From: Gammaproteobacteria bacterium
GTDB taxonomy: Bacteria > Pseudomonadota > Gammaproteobacteria > Steroidobacterales > GCA-2729495
NCBI GenBank assembly: GCA_028285245.1
Contig: JANQPY010000031.1
Span: forward strand, 1 to 37,166
Length of the DNA: 37,166 nucleotides
Reading direction: 5' to 3'
A program made the translations under genes and the position numbers. Positions 20,480-29,205 of this stretch are shown here, in pieces. Under the pieces are notes generated by a model that had not been told where the DNA came from, did not search any database, and saw only the letters and a list, made by a program, of their open reading frames with translations. Each line of letters starts with the position of its first letter. Positions within the stretch are counted from its first letter, which is position 1.

Positions 20480-23400
20480 TAGCTCAGTCGCTCCACGAGT
20501 TGCGCCGCTTCGGCTTCCGTCATGTCACTCACCCTGGCGATCAGTTGTTCGTCAACTGCGGCCGCAACCGCGGCGATCGTTGGGTCATCAAAGAAGTCGG
20601 ATAGCGGCAACTCCACGGCGAACTCGTCGTGTATTCGACTCACGACGCGCGTTGCTGCAAGCGAATGCCCGCCGAGCTCAAAAAAATTGTCGCGCATGCC
20701 GACCCGGTCGATACCCAGGGCCTCCGACCAGATCTCGCTCAGCATGCCCTCTATTGGCGAGCTCGGCGCAACGTAGGCCTGCCCTGAATCTTGCGGCACA
20801 GGCGGTGGCAGAGCCCGCCGATCGATTTTGCCGTTCGGGTCGAGCGGCAGGACCGGCATTAGCATGATCACGGAAGGCCACATGTGCTCCGGCATGACTT
20901 CCCTGGCGTGATCGCGCAGTCGCTGCCGCAGGAGTCGCTCACGCTCACGCAAACCCGGATCGTTCATGCACTCTTCCAGCGCCGCTTCCTGAGCCTCTGG
21001 CATCGGCCAAAACACAGCAGGCGTTTCAGTCATGCGGCGAAACAGTCCATCGACGTAGCCTGGGCCACGCTCCGCTGAATAGCGCAGTTGCAGGCGATAG
21101 CCCAACCTGTCAGCCAGGGCCCACAGATCTTCCGGGTCAATCGCCGGAGGCGCCCCTTGTTCAGCAGCTGCCTCAAGACCTTGGCCATTGCGGTAGTCCG
21201 TCAGCATCGCCGCAGGCGCATCAGCCTCCAGCCAATCCAGCAAAGCACAATCATCCATCAGCCGCGCATTGGGTATGCCAGTTACGCCGAGCGACGCAGG
21301 GCCTTCACCCAGCAAAGCCTCGATGCCCTGAAGCCCCAGGGAAACCGCGGCGTGCCAGTGCGACGGCGCAGGTTCGGCAGCAATATCGCCGACCGTCAGA
21401 ACAACGTCATAGCGGAACTTGTTCATCTCCGTTTGCGCATGCCCGCGCTTAAGCATGACCTCCACGGCACTTACGCGCGGAAGGGAAGATGCAACTCTGC
21501 GAAAGAACTCCGGACTAACCAGCAGCTCAGCTTCTTCCTCAGCCTGACGTTGCACGGCAGACCACAAGTCGCGGCGATCGACTGTCGGATCGGCCCGATA
21601 AGCCTGCACCGATGCGTGGTACTCAAGTAGCAAGTCAAAATTTCGCACGTCGCCAACAAATACCCGGCCCCCATCAGCCACTCGACTGACAGCCCCGGCC
21701 AGAATTTGGGCGAGCTGTTCACCATCGGGGAGGTACTGACTGACAGAATTGATAACGACTAAATCAAACGACTCGCGCTCAAAGTCAGTGAAATCCGTGG
21801 CCAGCCGCTCATGCAGCTCTAACTGTGGCCACGCGTCATCGCCAGCTTCGAGCGCTTCGCGAATACCCTGCAGCGCAACCCCCGAGAAATCCGTGGCAGC
21901 GTAGCGACTGCAGCGACCGGCGAGTTCAAACAGCAACAGCCCGGAACCGCAGCCAATCTCGAGAACCTTGTCAGGTTCCAGTGCCCTGATGCGGTCGACG
22001 GTGGCATCCAGCCACTCGACCATGTGATCTTCAGGAATCGCCTCCCCGGTGTAGCTGCTATTCCAGCCGGTAAAGTCGCGCCGCCGGTCGACGGCAACAC
22101 CGCCGGCGTAAAGATCCTCGTACAATCGCTGCCACTGATCCACCTGGCCGGGGCGCGATTCCTGCTGCGGGGCATCGGGGCAAGCCGGCACGATGTATGC
22201 GACCAGATGCTTCTCGTCACCGCTCGGGCACCACAGATCAGCAACCACCGCACCTACTTCCGCATGGCTGGCCAGCAACGCCTCCACTTCCCCAAGCTCG
22301 ATCCGAAAACCCCGCAGCTTGATCTGCCGGTCTCGCCGCCCGATAAACTCTATCTGGCCCTTAGCAGACCACCGAACAAGGTCACCGGTGCGGTACAGGC
22401 AGGTGGAGGATCCGTTCGCGAATGGGTTGTCCAGGAACCGTTCGTCGGTGAGCCCGGGCAAGCCATGATAACCGGACGCGACCCCGTCGCCCCCGACATA
22501 CAGCTCGCCAGGCACGCCCAGCGGCACAGGCAATCCGGACTGGTCAAGCACATAGGCCTTCTTGTTGGTTATCGGGCGGCCGATAGGGATCGTGTGTAGA
22601 GATTCGGCAGGGCCATCCGGAACGGGGAAAGCGGTCGCGAAGGTTGTAGTTTCCGTAGGCCCGTAAACGTGCACGATCTGCGTGGCAGGCAATCCGGCAG
22701 CAGCACGCCTGACGTGGTCAATGGAATGCGCCTCACCGCCAAACAGCAGCCACTGCAACGAGGTGAATTCGGCGAGCCGCGTATCTACCACCGCATTGAA
22801 CAGGGCGGTGGTAAGAAACATCGTGTTGACGCGATATGTGGCGACCGCAGACGCCAACTGCTCAACCGACAACCGTCCTGGCGGCGCAATAGCCAAGCGA
22901 CCACCGTTCAGCAACGGACCCCACAGTTCGAACGTCGACGCGTCGAACGATGCCGGTGCCATCAGCAGAAAAATGCTGCTCGGATCTAACGCTACATAGT
23001 CAACGTTCGTCACCAGGCTCACCACATTGCGATGAGTCACCACCACGCCTTTAGGCCTGCCCGTGGAACCGGAGGTATAGATGACGTAGGCCGCGTCGGT
23101 CGGCGCGGACCTGCGGTGCCCGGGCCCGATGGGTTGCCGGCGGATAGCCTCAGCGCTGGAGTCGAGCAGGACCAGCGCACTTTGCTCAACAGGCAGCACC
23201 CCACTGTGCGCCTGTTGCGTAATCACCAACGCCGCGGCAGCGTCCTCGAGCATGAACCTCAACCGGTCTTGCGGATAGTCGGGATCCAGCGGCAGGTACA
23301 TAGCGCCAGCCTTGAGAATCGCCAGCACACTGGTGATGAAATCCACTCCACGTTCCAGGCAAACGCCAACGACGGAGGACGCCTTGACCCCACGGCTCAC

Positions 23401-26400
23401 AAGTAAGGTGGCCAGACGTGATGAGCCCTCATCAAGCTCCGCATAGCTGATCCTGGTCTCGCCAAACTCAACAGCCGTAGCGGCCGGCGAGAGCTGCACG
23501 TGGTGCTCGAAACGATCAACGATAGAGGCTTCTCTAGGGTAGTCAGCACCCGTTACGTTGAAGTCCACAAGTAACTCTCTGGTCTCTGCTGGCGACAACA
23601 GATTGATCGCTGAGAGCACCTGCCCGGGCTCGTCGAGTACGGCAGACAATATGTTGGCGTAATGCGCCAGCATGCGCTCAATGCGAGCCAGGTCAAACAG
23701 GTGCGCGTTGTGCAGCGCCTGCACCTTCAATCCCTCAGGCACCTCCCATACGTGGACCTCCATATCAAAGCGCGTCACCGGCGCATCCAGGGCGATTACC
23801 CGTGCATCGACGTCGCCAAAGCTGGATTCCAGCGTGGACGCGTTCTGCAGGGCAAAACAGATCTGAAAAAGTGGGCTACGGGAAGGGTCGCGGTCAGGAT
23901 CAAGTTCTTGCACCAGCCGCTCAAACGGCAGATCCTGGTGCTCATAGGCTGCGTAGGTCGTGTCGCGTACGTGCTCGAGATATTCGTCGAATCGCAGCTC
24001 GCCAGTCGGCTGCGTTCGCATGACTAACATGTTGACGAAGAAACCTATCAGCCCATGGAGCTCGGGACTACGCCGGTTGGCGATCGGCGAGCCTACTGAC
24101 AGATCTTCCTGTCCGGTGTAGCGATACAGCAGCACCTTGAATGCCGCCAGCAGGACGACAAATAGTGTCGTGCCGTGTTGTTGACCAAGACTCCGCAGGC
24201 CGGCTGCAACAGTCGGAGGCAGGGTCAGATAAGCGCTTGCTCCCGCGTATGTTTGCGCCGCAGGTCGCGGCCGGTCGGCGGGCAGGTCCAGTGTATGGCT
24301 GCCACGAAGCTGGGACTTCCAGTAGTCGAGCAGCTCACTCTCTCTTTGCCCCGCCAGCCACTCCCGCTGCCACACTGCGAAATCCGCATATTGAACCGAC
24401 AGCGGCGCTGGCGGTGGGTTTATCCCAGAGCACGCACTCAGGTAAGCCTGCCGCAACTCATCCAGCAAAACCGTGACCGACCAGCCGTCAAAGGCGATGT
24501 GGTGAACGGGAAACACCAACAGATGCTGTCGCTCATCAAGCTTGAGTAAGGACACTCGAAAGACCTGGCCCGCCTCCAGGTCGAACGGCCTGAGAACCTC
24601 CTTATCCAGGTGCTCGCGAACGGCGGCGTCCTGAGCTGCGGAATCGAGCTGAGACAGGTCGACGACCGGTAACTCGAAGTGACTGGGCGCGGGCAGACAA
24701 TACTGCACGGCATCTCCGGCCCGCCGTTTGTAAGCAGTCCGCAGCATCGTCTGGCGCTCAACCAGTGCAAGCAGGCTTTGCTCTAGCGCCGCTACATCAA
24801 GCGTCCCCGATAACTGTACGTTTAGCGCGACGTTGTAGAAGGGATCGTTGGGCGCGAGTTGATATTGAAACCACAAACGATGCTGAGCAAAGCTCAACGG
24901 GCTCTCGATGGCGCCCCTCCCGACCAACTGTGGCGTCGCATCACTTTCGTATGCTTCACATTCCGCACTGGTGTAGCCCTCGACAACCAGCCGGGCGCCG
25001 ATCATGCGCAGCGAAACACCACTCAACAGCAGCGATAGCGGGACAGCGACCCCTGTCGCGGCATCAATCTGCCGGGCAAGCTCAGTGGCAGAAAGCGAAT
25101 CGACGCCGAGGTTTGACAACGGATGATCGAGAATCTGAGTGGCGCCCGGCGACTCTTTCAGCACCCCTCGAAGCAAACCTTCCAGCTCATTCAGCAGCGT
25201 CTCCGGAACGTCGGTGGTATCCGGCAGGTCACCGCTGCGGTAGCGTCCTGAAGACAATGCGTCGCGATCGATTTGCCCACCGTCAGTTCTCGGCATCCGC
25301 CTGAGCGTGACCAGCGGGCAGCGATACGGTGCGCGGCCCATGCTGCTCACATCCAGCCATGCCGGTGGCAAGTCAGTGTTCTCCCCTGCAACGTAGGCCA
25401 CCAGCTCAAAACGGCTCGGATCTTCGCGGTACATCATGCGTTGCAGACGCGGCCGCGATGTATCGAGGCCTGCATAAATGGCGTCACGGCCGAGCTGCCG
25501 CGCCAGGCGCAACGATCGCCAGCCCTCGAGCATCGATATCGGCCGAAACCCCGCTGCTGCAATCGCGCCGCGCGCCGTGGCATCCAACGTGGCCCCCATA
25601 CCCAGACCGTCCCAGAGCGACCAGCCGAGGTACCGAATGTCTTGCCCGCTTGTGTTGCGATAGGCCGCACACAAATGTGCCTGAACCGCGTTCGCCGCTG
25701 CGTATACACCCATGCCGGCATAGCCGAGCAAACTGGAAGCCGAACCGAAACAAACTGCCCACGCGTTTGGCCTGCCCGCGAGCAACGCCGCCACTGATGA
25801 AGTGCCCTGAACCTTGGCAGGATAGATCTCGGCTATCGTCTCGGCTGACTCATCTGTCAGGCGGCATGACCCCGAGAAGCTGCCGGCCAGGTGCAGCGCG
25901 CCCAGCAGCGGTGAACCAAGGCGCGTCTCCCAGGCAAGCACGGCTGACTCCAATGCCGTCGCATCGCTGACATCAACCTGCGCGTACACAATTTCTCCGG
26001 CCAGGCGCCGCAGGGCGTCTAGCCGCTGCCCAACGTCGTCCTCGGCAGAGCGTCCGACGACGAGCAGGCGCGCCGCGTAGTCTGTGAGCAGGCGCTCAGC
26101 CAATGAAAACCCTATCCCTCCGAGGCCACCGGTCAGAAGGTAGGCACCGCCATTAGCGAATTCACTACGCGCGTCCGCGGCGGAGCGCGAGCACGTCACT
26201 AGCTCAGGCACATAGCGCAGGCCAGCTCGCCAGGCCACGCGCGGCTCAGCGGCCGCGCCGGCCAGCTCTTTGTCGAGGGCGGCAATATCGGGCTTCAGGG
26301 CCTCGCCGTGCAGATCCACGCTCGAGGTTCGCCAGCGGGGGTTTTCAGCCTCCCAGGTGGACAGTAGCGCTGGCAGCGGAGCGGAAAACTGACCAGGCTG

Positions 26401-29061
26401 GGGCGAAACCTCTCCGACCTGATTCAGTGCCGCGGTGACTACGGTGATAAGCGCCGCCTCATCGATCGTCTTCAAGCGGTCCAGCATCTGGAGCGTTTGC
26501 AACAGCCGCGCTGTCGCCACAGCGGCGCCATCAGGCTGGGCCGATGCAGCGGGAGACACAAACGAGTCATCGTAAGACGCGCAGTAGAGCACGTAGCGGA
26601 GCCGGCAGCCGGCACTGCGAAGATCCTCATCGAACGCGCGAGCCCATTCACGGCAAGCCTTCGCATCCTGCAGATCAAGCACTGTGCTCAAGGCGTCGTT
26701 GGATTGACCGGGACCGCTTGTGGCGAGAACCGGATAGACCTTGCATCCGTCAGCCCTGAGCCTGCCAATCATTGTGTCCGCAAGCCCGCGGTGGTCGCTG
26801 AAGACCAGCCACGCCTCACGGTCATCAGATGAAGTTCCCCAGCTAGCGGCTGGTTTGACTCGCCACGCTTGGTTATAGAACCACCCCGGCAACGTCCAAC
26901 GGTTTTCCAGCAGGAGGTCGGCCCGCTGGAGCGCTGCTTGGAACTCACCCTGTTCAAGGCGCTGGCGCAGCTGCCGGCGCTGAATCTTGCCTATCTCCGT
27001 TTTCGGGATCTGCTCCGGCTGCAGCGGAAGCAGATAGTCTGCGGAGCTACCGCAGGTGGATAGCAAGGCCGCCTGAATCTCAAGTAAGAGACGACGCAGC
27101 GTTTCATCGTCATTTGATTTAGCACAAAAGAAAACCGCCAGTGCCTCGTCGGCCCCATTGCGAGGCGCGGCGGGACTCGCGGCCGCGTAGGACGGCAGCA
27201 CGCCGGGAACACGCTCGATAGCGGCTTCAATCTCATGGGCATCGTAGTTGATGCCCCGCACAATGATCGCCTCCTTCGTGCGGCCGGTCAGCGTCAATCG
27301 CCCGTCAAGCAGAAGCCCACTATCGCCGGTATCGAACCAGCCGTCTTGAGTAAAGCTCTCCGCGTTGGCTGTCGGGTTATCAAGGTAGCCTGCAGTCACT
27401 GATGGCCCACAGAGCTGCAGCCGTCCCACCTCTCCTTCCGACAGGGTGATGCCATCGTCATCGACGATCCGCAGTGAAGCACCGGGGATGGGCGGGCCGA
27501 GTTCCACGCTCTTAATGTCGTCGCTGGTGTGCGCCAGAGAAAACCGGTCAGACCAGGTAATACCTGAACAGGTCTCTGACATGCCGAACGCCGGATGGAG
27601 CGCGTCTTCCGGCAGACCAAACTCACTCAGTACCTGCAGAAACTCCCGGGCCGTCGATGCCGTGATCATCTCGCCCGCATTGACGAGAAAGCCCATCGAA
27701 CTCAGATCCCAGCTTCCGGTGCCGCTTCGCTTGAGGCGGTCAATAATCAGCCGGAAAGCGAAGTTGGGCGCCCAAGAGATGGTCGCTCGATGCTTGGTGA
27801 TGAGATCGAGCCAGCGCCCCATGTCCTCAAGCACGAACTCCTTGGGTACATGGACCTGGTTGCAGCCCAGGAACATGCACATTGTGTGCAGGAAAACGCA
27901 CGCGCCCACATGGTCCAGTGGCATCCAGTTGAGCGCAACATCACCAGGCGAGAATCCGTTCATTTGCACGGTGCCCAGCGACATGGCAAGTAAGTTGCGA
28001 TGCGACAGGGGCACGATCTTCGGTACGCCCGTACTCCCGGACGTCAGCAAAAACAAAGCTGGTTCATCGGGACTTCGCGAGGAGAATTCGGTTGCCGGTG
28101 CAAGACCCACCCAGCCGTCGATCGAGTCACTCCGCATCTGGCCGCGGTCTTCGAGTTCCGAAAATGCCGCGGCCGTCGCACCGGCAGAAATGATTGTCGC
28201 GCCCGGCAGACCGGCGGTGACCTGACGAACCTTGTTGAGGGAGCTGGACTCCGGTGAGAAATCATCCACCGGCGGCATCGGCACCGGCACAAAGCCGCCA
28301 AGCTGGCAAGCCCAGAACACCCGCATGAAGTCCATCGCGTCGGGCAGCTGAAAAATAACGGGGTCACCTTCGGATACGCCAAGCTCACGCAACCTGGCCA
28401 ACACCTGACTGGCAGCCCGGATCAGGTGCCCATAGGCCAGGAAGTCTTCGCGTCCGTCGGGGTGTTGGCAAAGTATCCCGCGATCGGCGTGATAACGAGC
28501 GCTTGATGTCAAGCAGTCCGTCAGCGTGCGTGGCGCTTCGTCGCCCTCAATAATGGGGCCACCATGGGAGATGGCGGGCGTGCCCGCGCGGACAACCTCG
28601 CTGTCGTTGCCGGCTGGACTGTGTCCAGGCGACTCCGCGCGATGCGTGACCGGCCGCCGGTTGGTGTCCAGGTGTCCGATGTGAACAGGCGGCACGCTGT
28701 ATTGCCTGGCTTCGACAACCACCGCGCTCTCGCTGTAGTCGCACTCGACCTGCTCACTCGCTGCATCTATCAGTTGCTCGTTGAGTGCAGGAATGGCCGC
28801 GAGCCGATCAAGATCGGGCGCCCCATCCGGGCGGCGGGGGACGGCATTGACGATCACATGCGTTGCGGACGAATCCGTACGCGCGGCCAACTCGGTGGCA
28901 ATCTCGGCCCATGCTTCATCGCCAGACCAATCGACGTAGGCGATCAGCGCGTCAGAGCCGTCACCCGCGTCAACGACAGCGCAGTCCGAGACCTTGGGAT
29001 GACCCAGAAGAGCGGTTTCGCAACTGGCTTTGCGGGCCCCATGCCCGCTATCGTCTCCCAC
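20479..29061 (-). CDS. NRPS-A, hybrid starter synthetase: acyl-AMP ligase-KR-ACP-C-A(Ile/Val)-nMT-T
   Basis: A 2860-residue protein that should start the assembly line. Residues 14-130 resemble the C-terminal subdomain of an adenylation domain but lack the A10 lysine. An acyl-AMP ligase-like domain (about 178-700) has LLTSGSTGVPK near 338, SWAPNFAF and FGMSET. A polyketide-type ketoreductase follows (structural part from about 720; LLTGGLGGIGF near 972; catalytic YAAAN near 1118), then an ACP (LGVDSLSA, Ser near 1321). Module 1 is C (from about 1383, HHIAFDG near 1520), A (about 1839-2745, pocket DAFFLGVTFK, Ile/Val-type), an N-methyltransferase between A8 and A10 (VLEIGCGSG near 2363), and T (LGGHSLAA, Ser near 2798). 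There is no ketosynthase. The GTG start has a strong AGGGAGGA nine bases upstream. It is the first NRPS gene, 144 bp after the UnbV-type gene. Confidence 0.96.
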   Translation of the reverse strand: MGDDSGHGARKASCETALLGHPKVSDCAVVDAGDGSDALIAYVDWSGDEAWAEIATELAARTDSSATHVIVNAVPRRPDGAPDLDRLAAIPALNEQLIDAASEQVECDYSESAVVVEARQYSVPPVHIGHLDTNRRPVTHRAESPGHSPAGNDSEVVRAGTPAISHGGPIIEGDEAPRTLTDCLTSSARYHADRGILCQHPDGREDFLAYGHLIRAASQVLARLRELGVSEGDPVIFQLPDAMDFMRVFWACQLGGFVPVPMPPVDDFSPESSSLNKVRQVTAGLPGATIISAGATAAAFSELEDRGQMRSDSIDGWVGLAPATEFSSRSPDEPALFLLTSGSTGVPKIVPLSHRNLLAMSLGTVQMNGFSPGDVALNWMPLDHVGACVFLHTMCMFLGCNQVHVPKEFVLEDMGRWLDLITKHRATISWAPNFAFRLIIDRLKRSGTGSWDLSSMGFLVNAGEMITASTAREFLQVLSEFGLPEDALHPAFGMSETCSGITWSDRFSLAHTSDDIKSVELGPPIPGASLRIVDDDGITLSEGEVGRLQLCGPSVTAGYLDNPTANAESFTQDGWFDTGDSGLLLDGRLTLTGRTKEAIIVRGINYDAHEIEAAIERVPGVLPSYAAASPAAPRNGADEALAVFFCAKSNDDETLRRLLLEIQAALLSTCGSSADYLLPLQPEQIPKTEIGKIQRRQLRQRLEQGEFQAALQRADLLLENRWTLPGWFYNQAWRVKPAASWGTSSDDREAWLVFSDHRGLADTMIGRLRADGCKVYPVLATSGPGQSNDALSTVLDLQDAKACREWARAFDEDLRSAGCRLRYVLYCASYDDSFVSPAASAQPDGAAVATARLLQTLQMLDRLKTIDEAALITVVTAALNQVGEVSPQPGQFSAPLPALLSTWEAENPRWRTSSVDLHGEALKPDIAALDKELAGAAAEPRVAWRAGLRYVPELVTCSRSAADARSEFANGGAYLLTGGLGGIGFSLAERLLTDYAARLLVVGRSAEDDVGQRLDALRRLAGEIVYAQVDVSDATALESAVLAWETRLGSPLLGALHLAGSFSGSCRLTDESAETIAEIYPAKVQGTSSVAALLAGRPNAWAVCFGSASSLLGYAGMGVYAAANAVQAHLCAAYRNTSGQDIRYLGWSLWDGLGMGATLDATARGAIAAAGFRPISMLEGWRSLRLARQLGRDAIYAGLDTSRPRLQRMMYREDPSRFELVAYVAGENTDLPPAWLDVSSMGRAPYRCPLVTLRRMPRTDGGQIDRDALSSGRYRSGDLPDTTDVPETLLNELEGLLRGVLKESPGATQILDHPLSNLGVDSLSATELARQIDAATGVAVPLSLLLSGVSLRMIGARLVVEGYTSAECEAYESDATPQLVGRGAIESPLSFAQHRLWFQYQLAPNDPFYNVALNVQLSGTLDVAALEQSLLALVERQTMLRTAYKRRAGDAVQYCLPAPSHFELPVVDLSQLDSAAQDAAVREHLDKEVLRPFDLEAGQVFRVSLLKLDERQHLLVFPVHHIAFDGWSVTVLLDELRQAYLSACSGINPPPAPLSVQYADFAVWQREWLAGQRESELLDYWKSQLRGSHTLDLPADRPRPAAQTYAGASAYLTLPPTVAAGLRSLGQQHGTTLFVVLLAAFKVLLYRYTGQEDLSVGSPIANRRSPELHGLIGFFVNMLVMRTQPTGELRFDEYLEHVRDTTYAAYEHQDLPFERLVQELDPDRDPSRSPLFQICFALQNASTLESSFGDVDARVIALDAPVTRFDMEVHVWEVPEGLKVQALHNAHLFDLARIERMLAHYANILSAVLDEPGQVLSAINLLSPAETRELLVDFNVTGADYPREASIVDRFEHHVQLSPAATAVEFGETRISYAELDEGSSRLATLLVSRGVKASSVVGVCLERGVDFITSVLAILKAGAMYLPLDPDYPQDRLRFMLEDAAAALVITQQAHSGVLPVEQSALVLLDSSAEAIRRQPIGPGHRRSAPTDAAYVIYTSGSTGRPKGVVVTHRNVVSLVTNVDYVALDPSSIFLLMAPASFDASTFELWGPLLNGGRLAIAPPGRLSVEQLASAVATYRVNTMFLTTALFNAVVDTRLAEFTSLQWLLFGGEAHSIDHVRRAAAGLPATQIVHVYGPTETTTFATAFPVPDGPAESLHTIPIGRPITNKKAYVLDQSGLPVPLGVPGELYVGGDGVASGYHGLPGLTDERFLDNPFANGSSTCLYRTGDLVRWSAKGQIEFIGRRDRQIKLRGFRIELGEVEALLASHAEVGAVVADLWCPSGDEKHLVAYIVPACPDAPQQESRPGQVDQWQRLYEDLYAGGVAVDRRRDFTGWNSSYTGEAIPEDHMVEWLDATVDRIRALEPDKVLEIGCGSGLLLFELAGRCSRYAATDFSGVALQGIREALEAGDDAWPQLELHERLATDFTDFERESFDLVVINSVSQYLPDGEQLAQILAGAVSRVADGGRVFVGDVRNFDLLLEYHASVQAYRADPTVDRRDLWSAVQRQAEEEAELLVSPEFFRRVASSLPRVSAVEVMLKRGHAQTEMNKFRYDVVLTVGDIAAEPAPSHWHAAVSLGLQGIEALLGEGPASLGVTGIPNARLMDDCALLDWLEADAPAAMLTDYRNGQGLEAAAEQGAPPAIDPEDLWALADRLGYRLQLRYSAERGPGYVDGLFRRMTETPAVFWPMPEAQEAALEECMNDPGLRERERLLRQRLRDHAREVMPEHMWPSVIMLMPVLPLDPNGKIDRRALPPPVPQDSGQAYVAPSSPIEGMLSEIWSEALGIDRVGMRDNFFELGGHSLAATRVVSRIHDEFAVELPLSDFFDDPTIAAVAAAVDEQLIARVSDMTEAEAAQLVERLS
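20962..22164 (-). other. Embedded N-methyltransferase domain in module 1
   Basis: About 400 residues interrupt the adenylation domain between A8 (RGFRIELGEVEALL) and A10 (DPNGKIDRRALP), the standard place for an NRPS N-methyltransferase. The S-adenosylmethionine motif VLEIGCGSGLLLFEL and the family motif NSVSQYLPDG are both intact. It should methylate the alpha-amino group of the Ile/Val residue while bound to the T domain, giving an N-methyl amide in the product. Confidence 0.88.
24967..29061 (-). other. Loading module of NRPS-A: acyl-AMP ligase, ketoreductase, ACP
   Basis: The ligase has the long-chain or CoA-ligase-like motif set (NWMPLDHVGACVF, SWAPNFAF, RGINYDAHEIE) found in starter units of hybrid PKS/NRPS lines, not the usual amino-acid adenylation motifs. 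The KR keeps the NADPH glycine motif and the Lys (PAKVQG), Ser (GSASS), Tyr and Asn (YAAAN) expected of an active enzyme. With no ketosynthase to make a beta-keto group, the simplest inference is that an alpha-keto acid is loaded and reduced to an alpha-hydroxy acyl cap, comparable to the alpha-keto reduction known for the PksJ ketoreductase of bacillaene. Loading of a preformed 3-oxo acid is an alternative. Confidence 0.75.
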
Positions 29062-29069
29062 CCGCGGCT

Positions 29070-29077
29070 TCCTCCCT
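29070..29077 (-). promoter_or_regulatory. Strong ribosome binding site for NRPS-A
   Basis: On the minus strand AGGGAGGA ends nine bases before GTG at 29061. It supports the GTG as the true start, although no ATG lies nearby in frame. Confidence 0.75.
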
Positions 29078-29205
29078 GTGAGAATCCGGCGCAGACGGGA
29101 ATTTTGCCCGATTTGGCCTACCCTGTGCTCGGCCCCACTTCACAGACGCCAGCCTCGCGGCTCACACCCCGGCTCGCACTCAATGCCAACTGGGTCTCAA
29201 AACGA

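Noticed and set aside
29170..29200. Possible sigma-54 promoter (TTGGCA...TGC on the minus strand) before NRPS-A
   Set aside because: The GG and GC elements are 10 bases apart, not the required 12.
29062..29205. Terminator between the UnbV-type gene and NRPS-A
   Set aside because: No stable hairpin followed by a T run was found, so co-transcription stays possible.
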